The notes under the pieces: model-generated | What the model was told of the DNA's origin: nothing | The model's input: the letters and a program-made list of their open reading frames with translations, nothing else | The model's database searches: none | In this document: positions 24,771 to 34,157 of the stretch, in pieces | How positions within the stretch are numbered: the stretch's first letter is position 1 | Layout of the letters: each line of letters opens with the position of its first letter | Translations under genes and position numbers: made by a program | Assembly: GCA_017828975.1 (NCBI GenBank) | Contig: JAGAJN010000022.1 | Coordinates: forward strand, 53,554 to 117,553 | DNA: 64,000 nucleotides | Reading direction: 5' to 3' | DNA from: Oscillospiraceae bacterium | GTDB lineage: Bacteria; Bacillota; Clostridia; Oscillospirales; Ruminococcaceae

Positions 24771-25259
24771 ATGAGCAATATGTTGAAACTGCTGAACGAC
24801 AATTCGGGTGATACGGTCGGACAGATAATGGCAGTGTCCGAAAAAACCGCAGAATACGGCATTCGCCTGACGGAAAAGGCCGCCCGTGAGATAGCGGTGA
24901 CGGAAAAAAGCTGCATTTCCGAAAACCGCCGTGTCTGCTTCGGGAAATCGGCGGCGGTGAAGCTTACGGAAAAATTTGCCGAGAGCCGTTACGTGGACAG
25001 CGAAAGCTTCGGTGAAACGCTCTGCCTTCTGGTTGAAGCGTTCTATGCCGCCAAGGAGGAATGCGGCGACGACCTCACCGATGACGAGCTTATCGACGCT
25101 ATGTTTGAGCTGTTCGAGCATCAGTCGGAGGGGACCATGGAGCTGCTTGTTTCACGGGATATGGACAGCCTTTGCAATATGATACGGCAAAACGGCGTTG
25201 ACCGTGAGGTCGATGATATGGCTGCGGATTTCAGATGGAGTGATGTGTATGATGACTGA
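24771..25259 (+). CDS. Conserved clostridial protein of unknown function (DUF6323-like?)
   Basis: A 162-residue acidic, mostly helical protein beginning MSNMLKLLNDNSGDTVGQIMAVSEKTAEYGIRL. It contains RRVCFGKSAAVKLTEKFAES and an acidic stretch (ECGDDLTDDELIDAMFELFE). It resembles, from memory only, proteins called DUF6323 that pair with a second unknown protein in Clostridia. ATG 24771 is chosen because AAGGAG lies 8 bases before it. The next gene overlaps it by 11 bases, so the two are coupled. No enzymatic motif is visible. Confidence 0.6.
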   Translation: MSNMLKLLNDNSGDTVGQIMAVSEKTAEYGIRLTEKAAREIAVTEKSCISENRRVCFGKSAAVKLTEKFAESRYVDSESFGETLCLLVEAFYAAKEECGDDLTDDELIDAMFELFEHQSEGTMELLVSRDMDSLCNMIRQNGVDREVDDMAADFRWSDVYDD

Positions 25260-26160
25260 GCTTAACACTGTGGGGATAAACAGGATCCCCGGAAAATACG
25301 TCCTGTCGCTGATGGCAAGCGGTGCTGTTCCCGCCGAACGGCTTACACATCTGAAAGCTGAGATAAGTGCGGAATTTGCGGAGCTGTGCGGGCAGTTCAC
25401 AAGGAGGGAGAGCGGCTCCGTGTCGGAGGAAAATGCCGAGATGATAATGTTTTCCGTGCTGTACACGGCGGATTCCTATCTGCTTTCTGTGGGGGACAGG
25501 GCTGCTGCGGCGGCACTTGTTTCCGAGAAATTTCACGATATTTATATGAAGGGCTGCGGGGTGCTTTCGGAGATAATCGGTGAGGGCGAAAGGCTGTCCC
25601 GAATGGCTTATAAGACACGTCTGAATGTGGAAACGCCGTCCTATCGGTTTGTTTGCGAGAAGGCGTTCGGCGAATTTCTGGCGGCAAATAAGCAGATACG
25701 GTTTGACTGCGGGAACATTTTCACGTCCATTGATTATCCCTTACTGTCCGATATAACGGACATATGGGGAGCGTGGTATATGCGGGAGTATTACCGTCGG
25801 CTTTATGCGGAAAACAGCTTCTGCCGTCAGTTCGGCGATGAAAAGATAATTACCGTGCTGAAAAATTATGCGGCGGGCTGCGGGCTGAGATATTACGAGC
25901 TGTTTGACAATATCTGCGGCATATTCTGCGAAAATATCCTCTGGCAGACCATAAGCGGCGGGGATATTTTAACGCCCTTTGACCGAAAAGAGATAACAAA
26001 GCTGCAAAGCCGTTTTTCGGAAATGGACGAAACCGAAAGGCGTTTTGCAAAAGCGGATATTTCCGCAAAATGCAGCGGACTTTTCGGCAGCGGGTATGTC
26101 CGTCGGGCGGCGGAAAACAGCCGTGTGCGCATATTTGGGATAATCGGCGGGGAATGTTGA
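25249..26160 (+). CDS. Unknown protein paired with the preceding gene (DUF6179-like?)
   Basis: A 303-residue, largely helical protein with many charged residues, no membrane helix and no motif that I recognise. ATG 25249 (or 25252) is preferred from GGAG at 25237-25240. The start lies inside the end of the preceding gene, a sign of translational coupling and a joint function. It resembles, from memory only, the DUF6179 partner of DUF6323 proteins, which I recall as longer, so this could be a shorter form. Confidence 0.5.
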   Translation: MMTELNTVGINRIPGKYVLSLMASGAVPAERLTHLKAEISAEFAELCGQFTRRESGSVSEENAEMIMFSVLYTADSYLLSVGDRAAAAALVSEKFHDIYMKGCGVLSEIIGEGERLSRMAYKTRLNVETPSYRFVCEKAFGEFLAANKQIRFDCGNIFTSIDYPLLSDITDIWGAWYMREYYRRLYAENSFCRQFGDEKIITVLKNYAAGCGLRYYELFDNICGIFCENILWQTISGGDILTPFDRKEITKLQSRFSEMDETERRFAKADISAKCSGLFGSGYVRRAAENSRVRIFGIIGGEC

Positions 26161-26185
26161 TTTGTTCATATGGGTATGGTATAAT
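26157..26185 (+). promoter_or_regulatory. Promoter after the unknown pair
   Basis: TTGATT (26157-26162), 17 bases, TATAAT (26180-26185) with an upstream TGG. The -35 box overlaps the stop of the previous gene. It may have been the promoter of the HAD gene before the orphan gene arrived. Confidence 0.7.
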
Positions 26186-26219
26186 AGGCAAATAAAATGA
26201 TAAATTCAACTTCTGCCCA

Positions 26220-26290
26220 ATGATTTCTTGAACTGTCCGAACGTATGAAAGCACCAAACGTCCGAAGGCGGTAATGGTTGAATTGCATAG
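26220..26290 (+). pseudogene. Degenerate copy of the HAD gene 5' end
   Basis: TTGAACTGTCCGAACG at 26228-26243 recurs exactly at 26805-26820. What follows (ATGAAAGCA, then CCAAACGTCCGAAGGCGGTAATG) matches the first codons of the HAD gene (26832 onward) with substitutions and a 19-base gap. The copy has a stop after nine codons and is not functional. Confidence 0.55.
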
Positions 26291-26338
26291 GGAGTATCGG
26301 CTTGACCTGTTGAAATTAATATATTGGAGGTAACAGAA

Positions 26339-26788
26339 ATGAAAGAGATTATTTGGCTAAACCCGGACGAATATGAAAAACAAGTATATGATGAGTTGAG
26401 ATTGTACGCACCTAAAAGCGAAAAGATACTATTGGATTTTAATCCTTTGAAGATCTCCGATGATTATGATTGGGACCCAAAATGGGAGGAGTGGCATTGT
26501 TATTACAGACCGCTCCGAATTTACAAACAGGATTACGAACTGTTGCTTGATTATTTCAATAAAGTATTACCGACCAGGTACACATCTGATGGAACACCCA
26601 ACCCGATTTTTGATGTTTGCTTTACCAACTGGATAGACAAGGAAGATTGGGATAAACTGATTCATGAGATCGAACAGGACTTTGAAAACATTAACGATGA
26701 TGAAAAGAAGTTTTTTGAGGAATTTATAAAATGGGTAAAGGAAGCATTGAAACATACCTCTGTCATTGTTGTTGAGGGGAATCAGTAA
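26339..26788 (+). CDS. Orphan acidic protein in a duplicated context
   Basis: A 149-residue soluble protein rich in Asp, Glu, Trp and Tyr (MKEIIWLNPDEYEKQVYDEL, then WDPKWEEWHCYYRPLRIYK). No family was recognised. Composition and size resemble immunity or antitoxin-like proteins, but no toxin gene is adjacent. The DNA is more AT-rich than its neighbours, and the gene is bracketed by two copies of the HAD gene's upstream sequence, which suggests that it was acquired. The ribosome site TTGGAGG is 8 bases before the ATG. Confidence 0.65.
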   Translation: MKEIIWLNPDEYEKQVYDELRLYAPKSEKILLDFNPLKISDDYDWDPKWEEWHCYYRPLRIYKQDYELLLDYFNKVLPTRYTSDGTPNPIFDVCFTNWIDKEDWDKLIHEIEQDFENINDDEKKFFEEFIKWVKEALKHTSVIVVEGNQ

Positions 26789-26831
26789 AATTGTCCGCTG
26801 ATTTTTGAACTGTCCGAACGGAGGAAAGCAA

Positions 26832-27572
26832 ATGAAAATAAACTCAATAACCAAACGCCCGAGAGCAGTAATGTTCGACTTAGACGACACCATAATCTCC
26901 TACGACGGCGCATCGGAGAAAGCGTGGAAGGTCATCTGCGCCCGATTTACCGAAGAAAACAAAACGGCATTTTCGCCGGAAGAAATGCTTGAAGCGTTGG
27001 ACAATGTGAAGCACAGCTACTGGTCAGACCCCGCACGTCACAAGTGGGGACGGGAGCATCTCACCGAAGCACGGCGGGAGGTGCTGCTGCTTGCAATGGA
27101 GCGGCTGGGATTTTCGGACAGGGAAAAAATTATCGAAGCGGCAGACTCCTACACGTCGCTGCAAAAGGAAATGATATGTCTTTTCGACGGTGCATATGAC
27201 GCTGTAAAAAGGCTGAAAAATGTCGGGATAAAAACTGCTCTCATAACAAACGGCAGCTCGCAGGGGCAGCGTGAAAAGATAGAGCGTTTCGGGCTTGCAC
27301 CGCTTTTTGATGAGATACTTATTGACACCGAAGTGGGATTTTCAAAGCCCGATGAGCGCATTTTCTGTCTTGCGCTTGACCGTCTGAATGTTTCTCCAGA
27401 AGAAGCTGTAATGGTCGGGGACAATCCCGTATGGGACACGGAAGTTCCTCAGAAAATGGGGATTTTTGCCGTTCTTAACAATTTCCGCTGTTCGGATATT
27501 CCCGCTGACATTCATGCGGATATGGTTGTGGAGAACATTGCTGAACTTACGGACTTTTTGCTGTCCATTTGA
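26832..27572 (+). CDS. HAD family hydrolase, phosphatase type
   Basis: A 246-residue haloacid dehalogenase-like hydrolase with a helical cap (subfamily IA). Motif I is VMFDLDDTI (nucleophile and acid Asp), motif II TNGSSQGQREK, motif III SKPDERIF and motif IV MVGDNPVWD. It probably removes phosphate from a small metabolite. ATG 26832 follows GGAGG by 8 bases. The intergenic sequence before it is shared with the degenerate copy at 26220. Confidence 0.9.
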   Translation: MKINSITKRPRAVMFDLDDTIISYDGASEKAWKVICARFTEENKTAFSPEEMLEALDNVKHSYWSDPARHKWGREHLTEARREVLLLAMERLGFSDREKIIEAADSYTSLQKEMICLFDGAYDAVKRLKNVGIKTALITNGSSQGQREKIERFGLAPLFDEILIDTEVGFSKPDERIFCLALDRLNVSPEEAVMVGDNPVWDTEVPQKMGIFAVLNNFRCSDIPADIHADMVVENIAELTDFLLSI

Positions 27573-27597
27573 TACATATTAAATACAGAAAATTAAC

Positions 27598-27626
27598 TTG
27601 AATAGTTTGTCGGAAAATGGTATAAT
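27598..27626 (+). promoter_or_regulatory. Promoter of recJ
   Basis: TTGAAT (27598-27603), 17 bases, TATAAT (27621-27626), 36 bases before the ATG. Confidence 0.75.
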
Positions 27627-27661
27627 CATATTATACTTAATTTGAAAACGGGAGAATTGCT

Positions 27662-29707
27662 ATGCACAAATGGAAAATAGGGAAGCCTGTGAAAGCGGTT
27701 TCCGATGAGCTTATGATAAAGGGCGGGCTGTCAAAGCTGTGTGCGGATGTGCTGTCTGCAAGAGGGATAGGCGGCTATGACGAAGCGGCGGCTTTCTTTT
27801 CAAACAGTGAGCCGTCCGACCCGTTTACTGCGCAGGATATGGACAAAGCGGCGCAGCTTATTACCGAAGCTGTTGACGCTATGACGAATATATGTATTTA
27901 CGGAGATTATGACTGCGACGGTATCACGGCGACCGCTGCACTTTATTCTTACCTTGAATGTCTGGGTGCGAATGTTTCCTTTTTTATCAACGAAAGGGCG
28001 GAGGGCTACGGTCTGAACGCCGACAATATCAGGAAGCTGCATGAGCGTGGCACGGAGCTTATTGTTACGGTGGATAACGGTATTTCCGCAATTGCCGAGG
28101 CTGACCTTATTTATGAGCTGGGCATGCGGCTGATAGTTACGGACCATCATCAGCCGTCGGAAAAGCTGCCCCGTGCGGAGGCTGTTGTTGACCTTCACCG
28201 TGCGGACGACCTGTCCCGTTTTAAGGACTTATGCGGCTGCGGAGTGGTGCTGAAGCTTATTGCCGCTATGGAGGACGGAGATCACACGGCGGCTATGGAG
28301 CAGTTCTCCGACCTTGCCGCTATTGCCACAGTTGCGGACGTTGTGCCGCTTCGGGGCGAGAACAGATACATCGTTTCCACGGGACTTCATTATCTGGAAA
28401 ACACGGCAAATATCGGTCTGAAAGCGCTTATAGAAGCGTCGGGAATGAAGCCGCCGTACACCTCAACGGGGCTGGCTTTTACTCTTGCACCGAGGATAAA
28501 TGCGGCGGGAAGATTCGGTTCTGCCACCGATGCGGTACGGCTGCTTCTCACCGAGGACGAGGAGGAAGCAAAGCTGCTGGCGGAGATACTTTGCGGATAC
28601 AACAAAACCCGTCAGGAAACCGAAAAGGGGATAATGTCGGAAATATCGGCAGCTGTCAAGGCTGACCCGTTTATTGCGGACAGGCGTGTGTCGGTGTTTT
28701 ACGGAAAGGGCTGGCACCACGGTGTTATCGGCATTGCGGCGGCGAGAGTGATGGAGCGGACGGGAAAGCCTACGTTCATCATCTCCGAGGAAAACGGTGA
28801 AGCGAGAGGCTCAGCAAGAGCTCCCGAGGGATTTCATGTTTTTGAAGCGCTTTCTTACTGTTCTTCCGTGCTGACAAAATTCGGCGGACACAGCGGTGCG
28901 GGAGGCTTTTCGCTGCTGCCCGAAAAGGTGGGGGAGTTTACCGAGCTTTTGCAGAAATTTGCGGCGGAATGCTGCGGTGAGATAAACTCTGTTTCTCAGG
29001 CGGACAAGGCACTTTTGCCCGATGATCTTTCGGCGGAGGAGGTCGGTTCGCTGTCGGTCTTAGAGCCGTTCGGAGCGGGAAATCCCCGTCCGCTGTTCCT
29101 TATGCACGGGGCGAAGATAAATGCTGTTCAGGCGCTTTCCGAGGGTAAGCATACGAAGCTTAGTCTTGATTACGGTGGTGTGACCGTCAGCGGGCTGATG
29201 TTCGGTCAGCCGACGGATAAATTCGGTTATGCGGCGGGGGATATGATGGATATGCTGGTATATCCCGAGCTGAATACATACAATGGCAGGACATCTGTGA
29301 ATGTCAGGATAACCGAATGCAGAAAATGCGGAGTTTCCCAGCAGAAATTTTTTGCCGCTAAGGACACCTACGAAGTACTGCGAAGGGGTGAAGCCGTTTC
29401 GCCTGCGCTGATGACAAGGATCGCTCCCGAAAGGGCAGAGCTTGTGAAGGTCTACAAGGCGGTGAAAAAGGAGTTTCTGCCCTTTGATAACATCTATTCA
29501 GCCGTTTCCGATGACAGTATGAATTTCTGCAAATTTATGGTCTGCATCGACATTTTCGAGGAAAAGGGACTTATCGAAACGGACAGATTTTTATTAACGG
29601 CAAGGCTTGTTGAGGGGGCTGCCCGTGTGGATATTGAATCCTCGGAGATACTAAAGGCTCTGCGGGCGGGTAAATCGGATATTTATTGGGCTGTCAGGGG
29701 AAAATAA
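27662..29707 (+). CDS. recJ: Single-stranded-DNA-specific exonuclease RecJ
   Basis: A 681-residue RecJ, a 5'-3' single-strand exonuclease in recombination and mismatch repair. The DHH phosphoesterase motifs are in order: YGDYDCDGITA, TVDNGIS, VTDHHQPS and FSDLAAIATVADVVPL. The DHHA1 part ends in KFGGHSGAGGFSL at about residue 415, and an OB-fold region follows. The C-terminal ~110 residues form an extra domain as in other Firmicute RecJ proteins. It starts with ATG after GGGAG and stands alone between two promoters. Confidence 0.95.
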   Translation: MHKWKIGKPVKAVSDELMIKGGLSKLCADVLSARGIGGYDEAAAFFSNSEPSDPFTAQDMDKAAQLITEAVDAMTNICIYGDYDCDGITATAALYSYLECLGANVSFFINERAEGYGLNADNIRKLHERGTELIVTVDNGISAIAEADLIYELGMRLIVTDHHQPSEKLPRAEAVVDLHRADDLSRFKDLCGCGVVLKLIAAMEDGDHTAAMEQFSDLAAIATVADVVPLRGENRYIVSTGLHYLENTANIGLKALIEASGMKPPYTSTGLAFTLAPRINAAGRFGSATDAVRLLLTEDEEEAKLLAEILCGYNKTRQETEKGIMSEISAAVKADPFIADRRVSVFYGKGWHHGVIGIAAARVMERTGKPTFIISEENGEARGSARAPEGFHVFEALSYCSSVLTKFGGHSGAGGFSLLPEKVGEFTELLQKFAAECCGEINSVSQADKALLPDDLSAEEVGSLSVLEPFGAGNPRPLFLMHGAKINAVQALSEGKHTKLSLDYGGVTVSGLMFGQPTDKFGYAAGDMMDMLVYPELNTYNGRTSVNVRITECRKCGVSQQKFFAAKDTYEVLRRGEAVSPALMTRIAPERAELVKVYKAVKKEFLPFDNIYSAVSDDSMNFCKFMVCIDIFEEKGLIETDRFLLTARLVEGAARVDIESSEILKALRAGKSDIYWAVRGK

Positions 29708-29713
29708 ACACAG

Positions 29714-29750
29714 CACGGGACTGCTGAAGCAAGCAGTCCCGTGTTATATT
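29714..29750 (+). terminator. Terminator of recJ
   Basis: CACGGGACTGCT (29714-29725) pairs perfectly with AGCAGTCCCGTG (29732-29743); the tail TTATATTC is only moderately T-rich. Confidence 0.7.
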
Positions 29751-29763
29751 CAAAAGAAAAATC

Positions 29764-29792
29764 TTGATTTTCGGCGCAAAATGTGCTATAAT
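29764..29792 (+). promoter_or_regulatory. Promoter of the rel gene
   Basis: TTGATT (29764-29769), 17 bases, TATAAT (29787-29792). Confidence 0.75.
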
Positions 29793-29833
29793 GAAAAATA
29801 AAGCATTTTCATGGTAAAAGGCGTGTGATTTTT

Positions 29834-32044
29834 ATGATGAAGAATAACGAGTCTGTCTGTACAATAGACGCTTTAATACAGAAAATTCTCGACGGCGACC
29901 GTCAGTATGACCTAAGCAAGATAATTTCCGCTTATGAGTTTGCGGCAAAGGCTCATGCAAATCAGGTGCGCTCCTCGGGCGAGCCGTACATTACACACCC
30001 GCTGGCAGTTTCCTTTATCCTGCTGGAGCTGGGTATGGATACGGACACTATTTGTGCGGCTATGCTCCACGATGTTGTGGAGGACACGGACGCTACCCTG
30101 GAGGATCTGAAAAAGCTGTTCGGCACCGATGTTGCCATGCTGGTGGACGGCGTTACCAAGCTGGGCAAGATCCCGCTTTTTACAAAGGAAGAGCAGCAGG
30201 CGGAAAACGTCCGCAAGATACTGCTGGCTATGTCACAGGATATTCGTGTTATCATCATAAAGCTTGCCGACCGTCTGCATAATATGAGGACGCTGCATTT
30301 CCGTCCCGCACACAAGCAGAGAAATACCGCTCTGGAAACTATGAATATCTATGCGCCCATCGCCCACCGTCTTGGAATACGTTCCATTAAGGACGAGCTG
30401 GAGGACCTGTCCTTCCGTTACCTTGACCCTTATGCTTACGGCGAAATAGAGCAGATGCTCAACAGGCGAAAGGACCAGCGTGAGGCGTTTATCCGTTCTA
30501 TCAAGGAAAAGATAGAAGCACGTCTTGAGGAGGAAGGATTTCCCGACAATATGCAGATAGACGGCAGAGTAAAAAGCGTTTACGGCATTTATAAAAAGGC
30601 ATATGTTTACGGAAAGAATTTTGAGGAGATATATGATAAATATGCGGTGAGAATAATCGTGAATACCGTTCCCGAGTGCTATAATGCGCTGGGTGTTATC
30701 CACGATATGTACAAGCCTATCCCCAACCGTTTCAAGGACTACATTTCAACGCCTAAGCAAAATATGTATCAGTCCCTGCACACCACCGTTCTGGGACGTG
30801 AGGGAACGCCTTTTGAGGTGCAGATAAGAACGTGGGATATGCACTACACCGCCGAGTACGGTATCGCCGCTCACTGGAAATACAAGGAGGGCATAAACGG
30901 CAAGGACAAGCTGGAGGGCAGGCTTGCGTGGATCCGTCAGATTATCGAAGCACAGCAGGAGACCGACGATGTTGAGGAGATAGTCCGCACCATCAAGAGC
31001 GACCTTGCTCCCGAGGACGTTTTTGCATTCACGCCGAAGGGTGATATGATCTCACTGCCTTTGGGTGCGACTATCGTGGATTTTGCGTATGCTATTCACA
31101 CGGCTGTCGGACATAAAATGACGGGCGCAAAGGTTGACGGGAAGCTCGTTTCTCTCGATTATCAGATAAAAACCGGTGAGATCGTTGAAATTATCACATC
31201 GAAAAATCCCGACCATGCGCCTAACCGTGCTTGGCTGGAAATTGCCAAGACCAACGAGGCTAAATCTAAGATACGCTCATGGTTCAAAAAGGAACGCCGT
31301 GAGGAAAATATCGTACAGGGCAAGGCTGAGGTGGAAAAGGAGTTCAAGCGGAATTTTATCCGTGTTCCCGAGGAGCAGCTGGCGGATTTCCTGGCAGACG
31401 ATATGAAGCGTCACAACTGCGCAACGCTGGACGATTTCTATGCGGCTGTGGGCTACGGCGGCATTATCCTTTCGAGAATGATGCAGCGTTTAAAGGACAA
31501 TTACACTAAGCATTATATGGACAAGGAGGTCACCGAGCAGCCTCTTGAAATTCCCGCATACAATCCCTCAAAGCACGGCGGGGACATTATTCTGGACGGT
31601 CACAACAGTATTCTCGTGAAATATGCTCAGTGCTGCAACCCGCTCCCCGGTGATGAGATTGTCGGCTTTACCACTAAGGGACACGGAATTTCCGTCCATA
31701 AAAAGGACTGCATAAATTATCAGTCTGCGCTGAAAAATAACATCGAGCTTGGCAGATGGCACCCGCTTAAATGGGAGGATAACGCAAAGAAGCAGAGCAA
31801 TGCGACATATCGTGCGACACTTGACATTGTTGCGGAGGACGGAAACGGTCTTATCGCAAATGTGGCTGCGGTAATGTCGGAGATGCACGTTCCTATCACG
31901 GAGATGAACGCAAAAGAGCTGAAAAACGGCAATGCGAATATGATAGTCACCATAAGCATTGCGGGCGTGGAGCAGCTTAACAATATCATTTCAAAGATAA
32001 GAAAAATCCACGGCATAACCTCCGTTGACAGAACGGGAAAATAG
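29834..32044 (+). CDS. rel: Bifunctional (p)ppGpp synthetase/hydrolase Rel
   Basis: A 736-residue long RelA/SpoT homolog. The hydrolase HD domain is intact (LHDVVEDTDATLEDL). The synthetase domain (about residues 230-350) has GRVKSVYGIYKK and YISTPKQNMYQSLHTTV. The C-terminal half holds TGS (DVFAFTPKGDMISLP), the helical part, a cysteine-containing CCNPLPGDEIVGF region and a final ACT domain. It senses amino-acid starvation on ribosomes. The start could be ATG 29834 or 29837, or GTG 29825, because the nearest ribosome site is weak. It is followed after 15 bases by an MBL gene. Confidence 0.95.
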   Translation: MMKNNESVCTIDALIQKILDGDRQYDLSKIISAYEFAAKAHANQVRSSGEPYITHPLAVSFILLELGMDTDTICAAMLHDVVEDTDATLEDLKKLFGTDVAMLVDGVTKLGKIPLFTKEEQQAENVRKILLAMSQDIRVIIIKLADRLHNMRTLHFRPAHKQRNTALETMNIYAPIAHRLGIRSIKDELEDLSFRYLDPYAYGEIEQMLNRRKDQREAFIRSIKEKIEARLEEEGFPDNMQIDGRVKSVYGIYKKAYVYGKNFEEIYDKYAVRIIVNTVPECYNALGVIHDMYKPIPNRFKDYISTPKQNMYQSLHTTVLGREGTPFEVQIRTWDMHYTAEYGIAAHWKYKEGINGKDKLEGRLAWIRQIIEAQQETDDVEEIVRTIKSDLAPEDVFAFTPKGDMISLPLGATIVDFAYAIHTAVGHKMTGAKVDGKLVSLDYQIKTGEIVEIITSKNPDHAPNRAWLEIAKTNEAKSKIRSWFKKERREENIVQGKAEVEKEFKRNFIRVPEEQLADFLADDMKRHNCATLDDFYAAVGYGGIILSRMMQRLKDNYTKHYMDKEVTEQPLEIPAYNPSKHGGDIILDGHNSILVKYAQCCNPLPGDEIVGFTTKGHGISVHKKDCINYQSALKNNIELGRWHPLKWEDNAKKQSNATYRATLDIVAEDGNGLIANVAAVMSEMHVPITEMNAKELKNGNANMIVTISIAGVEQLNNIISKIRKIHGITSVDRTGK

Positions 32045-32059
32045 CGAAAGGAATTATAT

Positions 32060-32713
32060 ATGGAGCTTTTTACTTTTGATAATATGGGACCATTCGGCGT
32101 GAACTGCTATGCGGTGGTTTCCAAGAAGAAAAATGCCGTTTTGATAGACGCTCCCTGCAATGCGGACGGTATCATTTCCATGATGAATGAGAATGGTTTT
32201 TCGTTGAAAAAAGTCCTGCTTACTCACGGTCACTGCGACCATATCGGCGCTGCTGCGGAGCTTCGGGAAAAGACGGGCTGCGAAATTTACATCCACAGAA
32301 ATGATGCGGAGAAGCTGACAAATCAGAACTCCAATCTCACAACATATTTTCATCTGCCGCCCGTTGACGAGGTCACAGACCCCGTTATTTTAAGCCACGG
32401 CGACACCGTGACCCTGGACGAGCTGACTTTCAAGGTTATGCTTACTGCGGGACACACAAGCGGTTCTGTATGCTACATTATTGACGATATTATTTTCAGC
32501 GGTGACACGCTTTTCAGACTTTCCGTGGGCAGGACGGATATGCGGGACGGCAGCTTCCCGACGCTGAAAGCCTCCCTTGAAGCCCTTGCCGAATTGGACG
32601 AAAAGCCCGATTATGTGGTGTTCCCGGGACACGGCGACCCCACAAGGCTGTCCTACGAAAAGGAAAATAACGCATTTATGCAGGAGAACGGCGGCTATGA
32701 CCATATGCTTTAA
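32060..32713 (+). CDS. MBL fold metallohydrolase (glyoxalase II-like)
   Basis: A 217-residue metallo-beta-lactamase-fold hydrolase. Zinc ligands are visible: LTHGHCDHIGAA, the later TAGHTSGSVCYI, FSGDTLF and VVFPGHGDPT. These small Firmicute proteins, usually found right after rel, are called hydroxyacylglutathione hydrolase-like, but the real substrate is unknown. The HemZ-like gene begins inside its 3' end, so rel, this gene and hemZ form one operon. Confidence 0.9.
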   Translation: MELFTFDNMGPFGVNCYAVVSKKKNAVLIDAPCNADGIISMMNENGFSLKKVLLTHGHCDHIGAAAELREKTGCEIYIHRNDAEKLTNQNSNLTTYFHLPPVDEVTDPVILSHGDTVTLDELTFKVMLTAGHTSGSVCYIIDDIIFSGDTLFRLSVGRTDMRDGSFPTLKASLEALAELDEKPDYVVFPGHGDPTRLSYEKENNAFMQENGGYDHML

Positions 32714-34157
32714 GGGCACTGCCTGCAAGTACGAAATTGAAGCGGTGATGAAGCTTTTTATCCCCGTGGAAACCTTTGAATTTCTTTATGAGGAAACCGT
32801 TTCCGAGGGAGATCATGCACTTATTTCGGCGGATAATTCGGGAGATAAAACAGTGTTGTCCTGTGAGGTCTTTTTTGAGGGAAAGCATTGTGAAAAATCT
32901 CGTGAAATTGCGACCGGTGAGGACACGGAGCTGCCCCTTTGTCAGCTTCTTTACAAGTGTATGAACGAGATAACGGGGATAGTTCCCGAGTGGGGCTGCA
33001 TTACGGGTATTCGTCCCGTGAAAAAGGTAAATGCGCTGCTTGACAGGGGATTTTCAAAGGCGGAAATTTTTGCGGATATTAAGGAAAAATACTACACCTC
33101 CGACAACAAATTGGAGCTTGCATATTTGACTGCGGTAACTCAGCGGGACGCTTTGAAAACGCTGAAAAACAATTCTTACAGCCTGTACATTGCTATTCCC
33201 TTTTGTCCGTCAAGATGCAGCTATTGTTCCTTCGTTTCACATTCCATCGAAACGCCCAATGCAAAAAAGCTTATCCCGCAGTATGTGGACAAGCTTTGCG
33301 AGGAGCTGGAGCTGACCGCAAAAATTGCCGATGAAACGGGGCTTTTTCTTGATACCGTTTATATCGGCGGGGGAACGCCGACCTCGCTTTCTGCGGAACA
33401 GATAGAAAAAATTATGAAAACCGTCAAAAAATTCTTTGACATTTCTAAAATTCGGGAATATACTGTAGAAGCGGGCAGATGTGACACCATTACCCCCGAA
33501 AAGCTGAGTGTTATCAAGGAAAACGGTGCGGACAGAATCTCCATAAATCCGCAGACCATGAACGCAGATGTGCTGAAAGCTATCGGCAGGCGGCACAGTC
33601 CCGAAGCAGTCGTGAAAGCCTTTGAACAGGCAAGGGCGGCGGGCTTTGACAACATTAATATGGACACCATTGCGGGACTTCCAACCGACACGCCCGAGAG
33701 TTTCAAAAGCACTATCGAACAGCTTATTTCCCTTGACCCGGAGGAGATAACCGTACACACGCTGACGCTGAAGCGGGCTGCAAATCTATTCCGTGACGAT
33801 CAGCTTGTCAGCGACGAAAATATTGCGGAAATGGTTGATTTTTCGGCTAAACGTCTGACGGAAGCGGGGTATCTGCCTTACTATCTGTACCGTCAGAAGA
33901 ATACGCTGAAAAATCTCGAAAATGTCGGATATGCAAAGGCGGGAAAAGAAGGGCTTTACAACATTTACATAATGGAAGAAGCGCAGACTATTATTGCCTG
34001 CGGTGCTTCCGCTTCAACAAAGCTTTTTGACCCGCAGACAGGCAAAATCGAGAGGATCTTCAACTATAAATACCCATACGAATATATTTCCCGCTTTGAT
34101 ACTATGTGCGGGAAAAAAGCCGAGATCAAACGCTTTTTTCAGGAGGAATTGCTATGA
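32697..34157 (+). CDS. hemZ: HemZ-like radical SAM protein
   Basis: A 486-residue member of the coproporphyrinogen III oxidase-like radical SAM group. About 160 N-terminal residues precede the cluster motif AIPFCPSRCSYCSFVSH (CxxxCxxC). The barrel follows with VYIGGGTPTSLSAEQIE, RISINPQTMN and NMDTIAGLPTDTPESF, and the C-terminal HemN domain after that. The long N-terminus fits HemZ rather than HemW. No other heme gene is visible, so true porphyrin activity is unproved. The start ATG 32697 overlaps the MBL gene by 17 bases. Confidence 0.88.
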   Translation: MTICFKGTACKYEIEAVMKLFIPVETFEFLYEETVSEGDHALISADNSGDKTVLSCEVFFEGKHCEKSREIATGEDTELPLCQLLYKCMNEITGIVPEWGCITGIRPVKKVNALLDRGFSKAEIFADIKEKYYTSDNKLELAYLTAVTQRDALKTLKNNSYSLYIAIPFCPSRCSYCSFVSHSIETPNAKKLIPQYVDKLCEELELTAKIADETGLFLDTVYIGGGTPTSLSAEQIEKIMKTVKKFFDISKIREYTVEAGRCDTITPEKLSVIKENGADRISINPQTMNADVLKAIGRRHSPEAVVKAFEQARAAGFDNINMDTIAGLPTDTPESFKSTIEQLISLDPEEITVHTLTLKRAANLFRDDQLVSDENIAEMVDFSAKRLTEAGYLPYYLYRQKNTLKNLENVGYAKAGKEGLYNIYIMEEAQTIIACGASASTKLFDPQTGKIERIFNYKYPYEYISRFDTMCGKKAEIKRFFQEELL

